A stretch of 64,000 nucleotides of DNA from Pachypanchax playfairii (Eukaryota; Chordata; Actinopteri; Cyprinodontiformes; Aplocheilidae): assembly GCA_006937955.1 (NCBI GenBank), contig SSNP01000105.1, positions 942,417 through 1,006,416 on the forward strand, given 5' to 3'. Position numbers and translations under genes: made by a program. Below the pieces are notes generated by a model. The model worked only from the letters and a program-made list of their open reading frames with translations, was not told where the DNA came from and ran no database searches. Below are positions 12,017 through 28,000 of the stretch, piece by piece; the first letter of the stretch is position 1; every line of letters begins with the position of its first letter.

Positions 12017-15000
12017 TCAGCTGTGCATGTAGGACCTGCAGGGGGAGTTGGAATGGAAGTCGTACTTGCTCACGCAGGGAGGATAGTAGGTGGTGGTGAA
12101 CCTGTTGCTTGAGGCCAGCGAGGAAGAGAAGTGGTTGCAAGTCTCATCGTTCACGTGAAGATTGTTCTTGTTGAGCGTCTGTGGGACGGAGAAATGATCA
12201 AAAAGAAACACGTAGCTGAAGGACAAAGAAAAATGATCCTTCTAAAGCTAATCGGGTGTCTAATAATCAGCCCACCTTAAATTCCATGGGGATGTACTTC
12301 TCATTCTTTGGTGTGGCGTTGCCCTGCTTGTTGTAGTTGAGGTGGTTGGGCGTGCTGGGGTGGATGACAGCTGACTCTGCTGATGGTCGGTTCAGGTGGT
12401 GGCAGTATGAGAAAGCCAGTCCAGACAGGAGAGCTGCAGCGAAGAAGCTGGCTGAGCCCACGGCCACCAACTGGAACAGAGTGAAAGCTACAAACAGCAG
12501 AAACATTAGAGTCAGACATCTGAGAATCTGATAGAGGAACGAAAATTATTATAGAAAAATACAGCAAAACGGAGAGAATCTGACATTCCTTCATTCAGTT
12601 AAATTTAAAATTAAAAACGTAAGTCAGAACTGGTACAATTGTTTGGTACAGATAAACTGAAAATGGCTGTTAATCTGTATGTTTCTGTGTTAGTGAATGA
12701 GAGGGGGAGCTGGAAAAAACGATCTGGTTTATGAAAGGCTGACTCACTTCCACAGCTCACTTCCTGCTCAGGTAAAATCACTGGATCAGAGGAAACAGAA
12801 GAAACATCAAGTCACTTCTAAACAAAACAACAAACAACAAGGAAGAACTGGAACATTTTTCCTTTTTATAAATTGTTTGCACTCCTGATAAATATACACC
12901 CGACCAACTTGTTCCAGATGTTTACTAGTAAACACATGTTTACCTGGAACCTCATGAGGCTGGCAGGGTCTGGACTGAGTGAGGTTCCCCTGACAGGGAC
13001 CGATCTCCGTCTCCTGGTCCTCTCCACAGTGACGGGTACGATGCTGCAGACCTTCCTCGTCACAGTCCCCCCAGTCTGTCCATCCACTCCAACCTGCCAA
13101 CAAAGATCACAACAAAAACATGAAACACTAGAAAATATCTAGAGTGACATATTTAAAGATGACAAGATTTGATCCTAAAATAATTTGTTTAATGAGATGG
13201 TTCATGTCTGAACTTTGGGTCATGGTGGATTTAAAAAGCAGCACGTGTATTTTGGAATCAATAGATCATGTTTGTGGTGCAGCAGTTATGAAAAATTAGA
13301 CTAAACTCTGTGTGATGTGAGTTCAAATCAGTTCAGGTAGTTACAGGTTGTAATACATAAGACGTTCCAAACAGAATTCCAAAAACGTTGGAGCAGAATG
13401 AGGTTTTTAACAACTATCTGTAAACATCTGGGAAGTGAGGAGAGCAGCTGCTGGAGTTTTGACCTTTGACCTTGTCTTTTGCACACAGAGATTCCTCTTG
13501 ATTCTTTTAATCTTTTGATGATATTCACTGTAGACAAAAGGAACTTTAAAGTCTGAGGAAATCTTTTCTCAAATTGTTCCACAATTTTTAAATGTGTTGC
13601 CAGTCAACAGATTGATGTCAAACGTTCCTCCAGTTGTTTGTGCATTGTGCCATTTTCTATTTGAACCTTTTATTTCTTCTGCTCCAATTTTTTGAAGACA
13701 TATTTCATCCATCAAATTCAAATAATTTCTATGAAATGGTCAAATAAATCTCAGTTTATTTTCTATTGGGAATGAATTACACGGATTTAATTGACATTTT
13801 ACACACTGTCCCAACTTTCTGAGGATTGCAGTTATAAATGTACATATTTATAAGACAAAGTAAACCTGCATACAGTATGATCATGTGCTTCTTTTAACTG
13901 TGGTTTTGTTTCACGTGCCTTCACATGGGTGTGTGTTACACAGCGCCTCTTCTGTGTGCAGACCAATACAGATGTCTCCTCCGTTTGCAGGCGGCGGGTT
14001 GCTGCATGTTCGAGTCCGTTGGTAGTGACCACCTCCACAGCTGGATGTGCACTGAGACCAGGCAGACCAGCATGACCAGGCTCCATTCACTGCAGACAAA
14101 CAGTCTCTGTAATACAACGTGTCACAGCAGATACACATCGGTTTGAACCATGTCGATACCTGAGCAAGGTTGAATGTTGCAATCCTGATACTCCACCGGG
14201 GATCCTGCACACGCAGCAGGGTTAGTCCTGCCCTCAGACGTAGAGCAGCCACGTTTCCTGGTTCGGAAACCTCTGGAACACTGCTGGGAACAGGTGGACC
14301 AGGTTTCCCAGGATCCCCATCGTGCTCCTTGGGGCTGAGACAAAGTTCGGCCACTCATCTTAACTAAATTTTCAACCAGAGCTGGAGATGAAAAGAAACA
14401 GATCTTTGCATTCATCTTCACATGGTGAAGGAAACTATGTCCAGTCAAATATTAGCAATGATTCAAAAATTAGACACATTGTACCCCAAAATCTGAACCT
14501 GTAAATCAGATCATGTACTCACAGTCAGTTTGACAAGCTCCAGAAGAGTCGTTAGGGCAGAAACGCGTCTCCAGTTTCTTCTTACCCAGCTGCAGCTGCT
14601 GAGGGTCATGCAGCAGGGCCCTGCAGGTGTACCTGAATCTCTGCTCCTGCCTGGACCCGTCTTGACTCACATTGACTGGCATCCAGGGAGTCCAGGGGGT
14701 GTTTCGACGCACCTCGGGACAACTCTCCAAGTTGCAGACCTTAAACTCCTACAAAAAAAAGGATTCAGAAATCTCATCTCTGCTAAAGCGAATGGAAGAT
14801 GAAGATGAAAACTTTTGCTCTTTGCATCCACGTGTCTTTACTTCTATGTCCAGTCAGAGTTAGAAAAAAAATCACAAATACCTTTTATTTGACTGAAAAA
14901 AATACTGCAGTACCATTGCACATCCTGGACAGCTGTTCCCATTTTCACAGGTTCTAGTCCTGGACTGGACCCCCCCTCCACATTCAGCACTGCAGTGAGC

Positions 15001-18000
15001 CCAGGAGCTCCATGATGTCCATGTGACTGGTAGAGGACACGGTTTCTTCTCGTTGCACAGTCTGAGAACACAAAACAACTCTGCTGTTAAAACTCCAACA
15101 AGAGAGACAGTAACATGGTTAAAGTCCGTCCTCACCTTTCCTCCCGACCCTGCCCAACACAGATCCGACCTCCGTGGCGAGGAGAGGGGTTGTTACAGGA
15201 CCGCTGTCTCACCTCAAATCCAATACCACAGCTGCTGCTGCACTGACCCCAGGAAGACCAGGGAGTCCAGCCCCCATTTCTAAGAACAGCAGAGAATAAA
15301 CCTCAAACATTTCAGTGTGTTAGATTGTGAAATCCAACATGTCTGTGAGTGAATGATAATAAATGCACCTTGAACAGTTTGCCACTTGAATCGTTGGGCC
15401 TTTACATTCCACTCCTCCACATCTGGCCACCGGCCCGTCACATGATCGGGATCGACACATGCAGCTGCTAAAAGAACCATCCCCATCGTCATGGTTGCAA
15501 GGCTGCCACACAGCCCATGGACCAAAGCCGCCATCCTGCGTCAGGTTCCTTACCTCCAGGAAACACGTGGGACTTTAAAACCATCTTTATGATGATTAAA
15601 ATTTGTTTGATACATTATCTACCATCTGGTCTTACTGGGCATTCCGTGATGTTTTGGGTCCACTGATTCATGTTGGAGCTGCCTTCAATGGTGGTACAGC
15701 GTTTCTGTTTGTAATCCCAGCCACAGTAAGGATCCCGAGCCCCCAAGCACTCACTGTTAGAGTTCAGAAACAATTCTGACAGCTTGCAAAATTATTTAAT
15801 ATTACTGATATCTGGAGTTCCTGAACTGGGTCTTACCCTTCGTTTAGATAGTCAGAACAACGTTCTAATGGGATCTTCACCAGCCGGTCATTGAGTCCCA
15901 CGAACAACGATCTGTCATTGTGCAGGATTTGTAGACTCTTTATTGTTCCTGTTTGGCCATCTGGGAGGATCCGGAGCTCCTCCAGGTAGCAGCCCTGAAG
16001 GCTTTTATTGGTTGTTGAAAGAGCCTTCAGGATGGTCCCGTACTCTGATTGGATGAGAAGAAATAGAACTCACAGGTAAAAATAACACTTACATAGAAAC
16101 TTATAAAACTTCTTTAGGGATCTGTCTCTGCTTGCTCACCTGTACCAATATACATTATGTGGTAGAGAGCGTCTCGGCCCTGGACTATGTCCACCACCAG
16201 CCTGGACAAGCGAAGGTTGTCCTGGGTGAGAAGGGGGTTGGTGGTGATTGGTTGGACTATATCACTCATGAGAAAGAGCCGCTGTGCGTCCTGAAGGCTG
16301 CGTTCGGTCAGGTTCCCCCCGGGTCCGTCCTCCTCCAGGGTGCCACACTAATAGAAAAATACAAACTTAAATGTTAATTTGATCATCAAACACATTTAAA
16401 CTTCTCTGCATCATCTCTAGAGTTTATTAATAGCAACTAAACTGTTTGGTAACATGTCAGAAAAGATGATGGTCACCTATTATTTTCTATATTTTTAAAA
16501 AGGTTACTTACCTGAAAATTTGGTATTGGGTTTGGCATGGAGAGCCAAGCGGTGCGCGGGTTCTCCTGGTAGCGGAAGGGTCCGTTGAAGGCCAACGTGA
16601 TAGCGCTCAGATTGAAGGCACAAATAGCAGAAGCAGATAAGCTGTTCCTAAAAGAGGAAACCAGGTTAATGATCATCTGTTATCAGAAATTCAACAAGTA
16701 GAAAGAAATAATGTCTAAAGAACAAGCACTTTTGGACTTAAATGCCTCATCAGCAGGACAATAAAGTATTTGATCCCTTATAGATCTTTTCTGTTGTTGC
16801 TTTTTTGTCTCACGTGTTTCAAAACAACAAAGAAACCATGAGTAAACACAAAATGCAGTTTCTAAATGATGATTTAACTTATTAAGAGGGAAAAAGCTGT
16901 CCAAACTAACCAGGCACTGGGTAAAAAGTAGTTTCACCCTCAACCTAATACCAGGTTGTGCCAACCTTGGCAACAACATCAGTAATCAAGCATTCAATGA
17001 GTCTTTATCAATGGCTCACTGCAGGATAGTTTAAACTCAGACACATTAGAGGGTTTTTGAACATGAACAGCGTGTTTAAGGTCACGTCACGTCATCTTGG
17101 ATTTAAATCCCAGTTTTGACCAGGCCACTCGATTCAGAGGTGAACATGCTGGTGTGTCTCAGATCATTGACCTGCTGTATGACTAAAGGTCAGATACTCT
17201 CCATCAGGATTTTCAAGTAGAGAACAGAATTCATGGTTCCATCAGTTACAGGAAACCATCCTGGTCCAGAAGCAGCTCCAGACCATCACACTACCACCAC
17301 CATGTTTAACTGTCAGTACGAGCCTTTTCCTGAAACACAGTGTTAGTTTTACACCAGGTGTAATGAGACAAACATCTTTACCTAATTATTTTTTACAAAT
17401 ATGAGGCGGGCCTTTGTGTTCCGAGGTATCAGATGTTTTTCTGGGTTCTTTATGACCTCTTGGATGAATTGTTGATGTTCTGTTGGAGTAATTTTGGTCA
17501 GGAAGCCCCTCCTGAGAACGTTGCCTTGGTAACACTTTCCAGACTGATGGATGTTAGTGACTGTGTTTCTTATCTGTTCTTTCTTTTTAACTCAGTTTTG
17601 TTTGGTTATTTCCCTTAATAAATAAAATCCTGATTTAAAAACTGCGCCAGCCTCCTTGTGACTCACACAGAAAATGGAAGGAGGAATGGATTTTGTATTC
17701 AGTCAAGTTACCTCTGATATAAAAATGTGTTTTTTGGTTTCACAGCACTGTATGTTCACATTGTAACACTGTATGTCCTCACACATTGGTGGTGAAGATC
17801 CCGTAAATAAGTTCTTGCTCTGGCAGGTAGAAGGTGCTCTGCAGCTCGTTGTAGTAAAAAGGGATTTCCCCTGAACGTGAGCAGTTGAGCCGGGCCTTCA
17901 TGAAGGTGGTCCAGGTGTCCTCCAGGAGAAAACGTCCTCCCATGTCATTCTTACAGACCCGGGCAACTCGAGAGAACACCATCTTCCCACAGTCGTTTTC

Positions 18001-21000
18001 CACGGCAGTTTCTCTCAAAAAGAAGTACGCAAACCGTCCGATCTCGTATGCAGAAACAAAATGAGGCTCTGTTGGGCAAAAAATAAATAAAAAACAACAC
18101 AAGAGTCAAAAGAAAGCTAAAAATAAGTAACAACCAGAGAGGAACTTTGTTCACCGTTGAGCCATTTTGAGTTGTATTGAGCAGTTCTCAGAGGAGGCAT
18201 GTTCCCCAGGCTCCTGTAGATGACCGGGTCACGTCCAGAGAAATCAATCACCGTGGCAGCATATAACTCTCCCCTCTGAGTCACCATGGCTGTGGAGTTG
18301 TGACGCGGGTCATAGGGACATCGGGCAACACCGTTCACTGTATCCAGCACCTGACTGGTGTTTGAAATCTAACAGAAGGAATTAAAAATGAGGAATAACA
18401 AAACATCCAACTAAAACATTGTGACTAATCTTAATAAGATGTTGCACCAACCTGTCTGGTTATGCAAACAGGTGCAAAAGCATTGGTACCACATGTGAAG
18501 AGCGTCTTCCCGCTAATCAGTAAAACTCGAACATAGTTCTGACATTCGTCCTGCAGAGAGACTCCAATCATGTCACAAAAGTGTGAAAAACTGTTTCATT
18601 TTTCATCTATGTGGAGAAAAGATTATATGTTTGATACCTCAGATTTGCCTTTGCTCTGACATGAACGCTTCGTGTCTTCATCAGGAGCCCATTCTGTTGC
18701 CTAGGAAACAAGATGACTCTTTATTTCAGGGATCAGGGTTTTGGAAATGGACATGGTGAAGTTTTGGGTTCCACTCAGATTGAGGATCCGTTAGTTTTAT
18801 GGTTCCACTCATAAAGGGTTAGATTCGTTCTAGACTTCCTTAGTTTGATCTGACTGAAAGATTTCTCTCATGTTTTCTTAAGAAACTTTTAATAATTTAG
18901 AGGAAACACCTGTGTGGATGCAAAATCTAAGCTATTTATTTATTTATTTATTTAAATCCAACCAAACTTGAAGTGAAAAATACAAAAAGGTAAACGTGGT
19001 ATTTTTTGTTGAAACGTCTCAGTTGACATTTCTTTTTGCATGATGGATTATTTTCCCCAAACCTTTTAACATAAGACCAAAAACTACCATTTAAAAGGAA
19101 TTTATTAGTTTGAAATCAATATTTCCAATTGAAGACTTTTCATTTACATCAATTTAGCAGCCTTACCTGTATGAGGGAGATGTTGCTTAAACTCAGTTGG
19201 AATAGAAAGTTTCTGTAAAAAGACATTTGTCCCATTAGAAGTAAAACAACAAACTGCACACGGTAGAAATTCTTATGACTTTTTGGAAAAGAAAATGATG
19301 TTTTTAGTCACCTCGCCCCAACGATGATCTGATTTCTGCTCAGGTCTACGGCCAGCTGGGAGAAATCTTTCACTCCTGGATGGGAGAACTCAGAAACCCA
19401 AAATCTCAGAGCTAAAAGTTGGAAGAAAAATGAAAAGAGGGAAAGTTAAGGATGAAGATTAGCTGAAGGAAAAAAAGCCAAACAGGTAAAATAAAAGAAC
19501 AAATATGAGAGAAATTGAAGATAATTCTTTTTTATCTCACAGCTTTATGCTTTTAGTTTGAACTGGTTTGTCAAATTTCTCTGCAAAATCTCATCTGACC
19601 ACCTGATCCTTCAGTCAGACAGCTTCACAACCTCCCATTAACCTTTAAGCATGACCTCAGAGTTTGACAAGAACCAAACCGCTAGCTTAAACCTCCACAG
19701 CTGAAAGATAGGAAACGTTTCTCCTTCTTGTCCAAAACAGTTAGTAGGATTATTTTAATTTGGGAGCATTAATAAAGATTTATTTAAAAGCTGATTAAAA
19801 CTGTCAGCTGTAAACAGTTTAGCAAAAAACTACATGTTATTTTTACCCTCATTCATTCTGAAAAAAAATCACAATTTTCTGGGCTTTACTCAAACAAGAC
19901 TAAAATCTGTCCCAAAATGACCAATAAATGGTTCCTTGAACTGTTACATTAGACTTTTGGAGTAAGTAAGTGCACCAAATGAATCCTACACTGTTTTACC
20001 GTCGATCGCTGCTCCTCTCATTTTGGATTGATCCATTTTATAAATAGGAATTATTTAAATGCAAATCAACATCAAGTCACAATAAAAGCATCAAAAAGCT
20101 TTTCACGATTCTCAGATCACTGACCAGAATGTTTAATGACAATCCGGCTGGTAAAATAAATGAAAGAATGTTTATTATAAATCCTCTATAATGTCGCTTC
20201 ATGAGCAAATTAAACACAAACCCTGCAGACAGACGCAGAATCTCACAAACGTTTAAAAGTTTCCTGTTTAAATTACTCTAATAGAGATTTTCACTTGTCG
20301 GAGAGGTGTTGGATACAAATTTAAAGCCCTTTCAGACAGAAATGCAGACAGTCTATACACACTCACATTTAAAACACTAATCCCGCAGCTCAGACAGAAG
20401 TGATTTGTTTTCAGCTGCAGATTAGTTCTAATTCCTTTCACCCCCTCAGTTAACAACACACAGTTAGATATTTAGCACTTTCACTGCTTTCATTTACACA
20501 AACACACACGTGTTTACTGATGGTCTGCAGTTCAGATGAAACTTTGATCAGTTCGTAATCTCAGATTAAACTCAGATTGTCCACTTGTTGTAATTTGCTG
20601 TCACTTGGAGAAGGTTTTAGAACAACCTGAGCTGTACTCGGACAAAGACTCTGATTTATTTTGCACTTTTTACTTTAAATTTTTTAAAATGTTCAAAATA
20701 TCCCTTTAATTTTTAGATTTGATGCTGTTGTGATATTTGCTGAAATGAAGAAAGTCTGAAGTAAATCTGAAAGTCCAGATTTTGCACATTTCAGCTCTTT
20801 GAGTTTCGTGTGTCTGTTAGGATTTTAGTTTTAACAGACACACGATATCTGTAACTGGGACTTCCATGTCAGATGTCGACATTTTTAATTTGAATAATTT
20901 AGAAGTGTAAATCGAAAGTCATAGATTTCCATTGTATTAGATTAAAAGTCCTCACCTTGGTAGGAGACGACAGGATGCTCCTTCTTGCTGCAGTCTGCAG

Positions 21001-21094
21001 GTTTGATGTTTGGCTGTTGGGACAGGCACAAAGACCAACTGAGGACCAGCACGAGTCCACAAAGGGAAAGGGCCCCCCACCCTGATGTCACCAT
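12017..21094 (-). CDS. sema5b: semaphorin-5B, complete, 21 coding exons
   Basis: Class 5 transmembrane semaphorin: an axon-guidance ligand or receptor signalling through plexins at the cell surface. Exons 5'-3': 21094-20956, 19411-19312, 19212-19167, 18700-18638, 18550-18452, 18368-18155, 18068-17783, 16647-16512, 16347-16140, 16044-15837, 15753-15636, 15553-15369, 15279-15136, 15061-14914, 14748-14523, 14381-14160, 14089-13919, 13093-12944, 12780-12748, 12487-12276, 12178-12017. Total 3270 nt, 1089 aa, close to the human length. Order: signal peptide (1-25), sema domain (about 45-500), PSI module (ECLGARDPYCGWD), seven-type thrombospondin repeats (WTPWSSWGQC, WTSWSSWAHC, WSCWSAWSQC, WSGWTDWGDC), transmembrane segment (about 972-993), 97-residue tail. 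GCAMEFKVCN, CPEVRRNTPWTPW and the tail strings TPKNEKYIPMEFKTLNKNNL and TTTYYPP match SEMA5B rather than SEMA5A as I recall them. The ATG at 21094 has ACC before it and heads the signal peptide. Confidence 0.93.
12748..12780 (-). other. sema5b: 33-nt microexon of sema5b (juxtamembrane linker)
   Basis: Between CAG at 12782-12781 (after TTTCCTCTGATC) and a GTGAGT donor at 12747. It encodes VILPEQEVSCG plus one shared base. Phases join perfectly with the exons on both sides, and human SEMA5B has VILPAS...C at the same place just outside the membrane. Too short for any ORF finder. Skipping it would also keep frame, so an alternative isoform is possible. Confidence 0.85.
13094..13918 (-). other. 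sema5b: probable GC-AG intron in sema5b
   Basis: The upstream exon (thrombospondin repeat ending CNTHPCE) joins in frame to GWSGWTDWGDC only if the donor is AAG|GCACGT, i.e. a GC donor. The GTGAAA six bases downstream gives the wrong frame. The GTGAAG donor six bases upstream keeps frame but drops the two residues (EG) that human SEMA5B has here. GC donors with AG|GC context are the main non-canonical class in vertebrates. Confidence 0.65.
16740..17640. repeat. decayed interspersed fish repeat in a sema5b intron
   Basis: This fills the 1.1-kb intron between exons 17783-18068 and 16512-16647. Phrases such as AAAGTATTTGATCCC, ATGAGGCGGGCCTTTGTGTT, GACCTCTTGGATGAATTG and TTTCCAGACTGATGGATG, ending AATAAAATCCTGATTTAAAA, follow a repeat family common in teleosts (recognised from memory, class not certain). 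It has no intact coding frame. Edges are approximate. Confidence 0.55.
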
Positions 21095-22969
21095 GGTTAC
21101 AACCACATCCAGTCTTCAATCAGCTCCTTAAGAATCACCTATTAAATCAGAAGGGATATATCTTTCGGCATTAGAATCATTGAATAGTTTCTCTTGTGAT
21201 TAGTTTTGCCAGCCCATCAGCCTCAGAGCCTTTACGCTGCCTCTGTTTGTCTGCTCTGACCGTCCGGCCCCTCACTGTCAGCGGGGCTCAGTCACGGGTA
21301 ATTCACCTCAAAAGGCCAGAATCTCTTTAAAGCCGCCTCTCGAACCAGTGGGAGCCATCAGCAGAGCCTTTTCTGACTGAGGGGATCCAGTCAGAGACGA
21401 GCCTGGGCTCACAGCCAAACAGAGGGCGAGAACTCTCATCAAAATCCATTTACGTATGTCAGATCTGCTCAGAGATGACGAGCTGCTGATGATTTAGGGG
21501 TCATACTGCTGCAAAGAGACCAGTTGATATCAGTCATGCTTGTTATAGCAGACAAACCGATTCAGAGAGAGTAAAGAGCCGTAAACCAACAACTGTTGTA
21601 TTTAGATAAAAACCAAGTCGAGGTTAAACAGGAATTCAGTTTCCTGAAACCACGAGCACGTCAGAAGATTTATTTATGTAGTCGCCTGAGCTGAGAAAAC
21701 ACCACAAGTCAGGAATATACAAGGTCCAATTCATGTGACTTGTGTTTTTACATTGAGGGTCAAAGAAAACAAAACATACCGCAGCAACATGAAGCAAACA
21801 TGTGACCTCCACGCAGAAGGAAACATGCTAAGATCTTAACCCAGGAACCAGTGGGTGGAAACCAAACACATCTGTACACTGATGAAGGTCAGCCGTGTTC
21901 TTTAGTGTCTGCTCCAGCTCTGTTTGACTGGTGGCTTCCTTGTTGGACTAATCTCCCACTAACTCTACTTATTTCTCTCCGAGAGTTAAAAACTCACTCC
22001 ATCACATGGAGAAAAGCCAGACTTTACATGACTGATGGTCTGACGTTTGCTTTATACAACCACATCCCATACTGATGATGCCGCGGCGTAACTCTAGAAT
22101 AACCGCTTTCAATTTATAGAACGTGTCTTTTTATAAAATAACCTAAATTTAATAAGAAGTTACAATGTGTGAACAGGTCAGCTGACTCGAAACAAATCCC
22201 TCCAACAGAAACAGTTCTTCTCACTTCCTCCTTAAACTTTGTGCCCAAATATGGACATTTCACCTGCTGCCGTTTTGGACGTTAATCATCACCCGTGTGT
22301 GACAAGATGTTAAACCACTACCCTGATGTGTTTCATCTCTCTTTTAGCTGAACTTTTAGAGTCAGTAATCTGAACATGACAAAAACATTGTCAACCTGCA
22401 GAGATAAACTGTGTATTATCCTTTAGAGCGTTTATCTGTGACTTTACAACCCAGAAAGCACTTAAATCACCCTCAGAATAAACATTTCACTCTGCAGGCT
22501 GTAACTCAAGCTCACATCATGATCAGCCGTCGACCGTTACCACCGGACAAAACCACAACCAGCACAACTGTAAGCAAACAAACACTGTTGAACAATAATA
22601 ATAAAAATTATAAATATTTTTTTAAAACTATGACAACATGAGCTGTACATTCATTAAATTTGTTCAAACCTTGAACACTAAATAAAACTCACTGCTGACG
22701 GAACTTTTCAAGGTGTCGGCTAAGACCTGAATCCAGATGCCAACGAGACCAAAACCAGAAGGGTCAGAGTTCAACTGGAGACGTTATTATATTTTCATTT
22801 GACATGTTCCGTTATAATAAAAAAAGAATGAATCAATCTTTTCATCATGAACTCTGTATATAGAAACATTAAGAAACATTAGTATTAGATCTTCTGTTCA
22901 AGTTCTCTCGTCTCGAGAAGAAACTAAAGCTGAAAACATGTCACTCTTTTCAGAATCCAAAAGGACCCC

Positions 22970-24997
<2,028 letters not shown>

Positions 24998-25008
24998 CTT
25001 GTTCATGA

Positions 25009-28000
25009 ATCAGTTGATTTGAAGGAAGGGAGAGTAAAGAGTTGATCGTTTCTTTTGTAATGAGCTTTAATACATCAACCAGGCACCTACTGACACAGAT
25101 GGTCCAGTTTCTTCTTCTTTTGGGATAAATTTAGCCTCTTCCATCATTTCTTTCTAAGCACCTATTACAGGTCATTATATATGTTCTTGTCTGACTACAA
25201 CTAATGCAACACTTTTTAAAAGAGACAGGAAATACAACATAAGACTACCACAAGGCCACAAAAAGAGACATTAAATGGATCAATAAAACCCAAATCCTCT
25301 TCAGTGAAGAAGATGTATGACAGGGAAATTAATTACAAGTAATTATTCGTCCATTCAGAGGCCCTGTAATTTGTTCTTCTCCAGGCTTGAAAATAAAAGG
25401 TGGAGGTTCAACGTCTGACCCCTTTATATCAGCCTCTTGCTGAAACCACCCGAGTGCCTGGACTGAATCCAAACCCTCCCTTCTCCCAAAAACCTGGGAT
25501 TCCAAACTTCTAATTCCTCCTCAAATTAAATAAAAATGGATCACAAAACACAGAAAACAGATTCCTGAAATTCTCTTCTAGACTTCTAAGTAAGCAAGCC
25601 TTCAGCTGTAATATTGATCACCAGTGAAGTCAGCTAGGGGGGATTTGTTTGGAGCAAATGGACTCTGAGGAGGCACCCAAAGCCTCTCCATCAGAATATT
25701 CAGAGAGGACCATTTCCGAGGTTGTGTTCTCAGCTCCTTCCTAACGGGGTGAATGGCCTCTCTGTGCAGCCTGCCAACTTTCTGCCAATGGCCGCTCTCT
25801 TTTACAAGTGAATAGACTGAGTTTAGCCACAGTTAAAAAGACACACTAACGTGCCATGGCTGCTCCAACAATGGCCGCTCGGGTGGCGTGCCAAACCTAA
25901 TGATGGCGATTTGGCCCCGGCGAAAGGAAGGTAGAGAGGAGGAATCCTAAAGAGGCTCACAGCTGCACGGATCGTCTCATCTCATCTGTCCTCCCTCTGT
26001 TTCCTCATCACTGACTTCATTTCTTCAGCTTTTTGAAATTAATAACAAGAAGCTGCAGATCAGCCACAAGAAACAGAATCAATAAAAGTATTTAAGAAGG
26101 ATTAGCTCCTTAAATTTATACTTTTAACCGTTTCCTCTGGCGACTAACAACACAGTGAGTCAGAAGATGATCATGGGATTAAATTTTAGTTAAAATAAAA
26201 TGAGAGTGAGTTGTACAGTTTGCACATTAAGCTGTGATATTTAAAGCTCTTATTGATACAACATCATCAGATCATCTGTCAAAGGTAGAGGAAGATGGTA
26301 CAGTGTGTAACTTTCATTTTACAGCACAGAATCTGGAATTATTTTCAGATTAAAATCTGGGGTTTAAGAGGGTGTGTTTTCTTTCCTAACTCTAAACTTC
26401 ATCGTGTTTTTTGGAATATTGGATCAAATGAAAAAGGTTTGGTGATGAGTACGAGTGGAACACAGTGGGCTTTGGACAACCAAAATCTCTTTTTATAAAT
26501 AAAACATTTCATGGAACTGGTGTGTGAAAAGAATAATCTAGAAAGCTCAAATGTTATCTGTGTTCCAATATGACGACGTTCATCTTTATTCAAGGACACT
26601 TCCTTCATAGTTTTTATTATTAGAAACTTTTACTTTTTCCATTTTTAAATTTATTAAATTATTGTTGTGCTATTTATAGTTAAAAAAGGTTTCTCTTTTC
26701 CAAGTTTACAAGCTCCCACTAATTGCAAATAGGAATTAAAAATCCACACTAAATCAAAGTTTGGAAGTTGGCAGGTTAAATGTTGCTGATTTTATTTATA
26801 AAACATAAATAAAATAAAAAATAAGGAAATCAAACATTCATGAGATTTTAAAGCCAGTTTATCTGTTATAAAATATTTATCGATCCACTTCTCAATTCTT
26901 CTCAACTGCTCCTAAACAGTCATCAAATCCCCCAAAAAACTGGATCAAAGAACATTCAGAACCACTTGGGACTATGGGAAACAATCTCACATGAACACCG
27001 TTTAGGTCACATGACAACGACTGATTTATCGCCTTCCACTCAGGATGGGCACGAGAACGCACATGAAAGCAGAGCCGTTCGCTCCCTTTAGCTACTCGTT
27101 AATTACAAATATAAAACCTATACAAACTGTGCCCATTTTAATGAAGAACATCTGATATTAAGCATGTCTTTAAATAAACTGGAACTTCCTGTTCTGGAGT
27201 TGGACAGACGTTCTGTTCAAACATTTTCAGTCTTGCAGAACAAAAGTGCTGAAACATTAAAGTCAATTTAAATAAACTTGTCTTAGTAGTTAAATCTCAC
27301 AAGTGATTATTTGTCAATATATTTTAATTACTAATCTATACAATTTAAATGAACAATATGGTGTGATTAAGATGATTTACTAGCTGTATTTAATCTTAAT
27401 GATTCTGACCATATCAGATAGTGTTTGCGCTTCATTTTCAATTTCATAATCCCTAAAACAGATTGTATGATCAGGATTATCATCATCATGATACAATCTG
27501 TGTTGCTCATCCCTTCTGCTAACATGGAACAAGATCTTATTACAGACGCCTTTTAAATCTCTCATCTAAGTATTTTAATAATAAAGACCACATATGCATA
27601 AACGATGTTTCATTTATAAAAACTCGTATTTCAACAACAGCAACCTTTCCAATGTCAAAAAAAAACAGGTTTACCATTCTTCTTTTTGCATATCTTTAGA
27701 CTGCAACACGTGGTTCAGTTAATGAGCAAAACATAATTTCAGACTCCAGGTGTTCTGTTTCACCTCAACTAAACAAATATACCTCCAAAAATAAACATAA
27801 AACATGAAGCACTAACAAACTATTTCCCACACTTAATGTTTCCTTTCAAAACAGAGACACGGTGAGGAGGAGGAAGATGAAGAGCCACACCATAGATCAA
27901 TAAATCTAAATAAATAAATAATTTGTCAGAAAGAGGATAAAAACCTGGCAGCACAGAAACAGGCAGGGTTACAGGAAAAAGCAGAAAGAACAACACAAAA

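Noticed and set aside
12017..21094. SEMA5A as the identity
   Set aside because: The tail TPKNEKY..PMEFKTLNKNNL and TTTYYP and the repeat strings match SEMA5B; the SEMA5A tail I recall is different.
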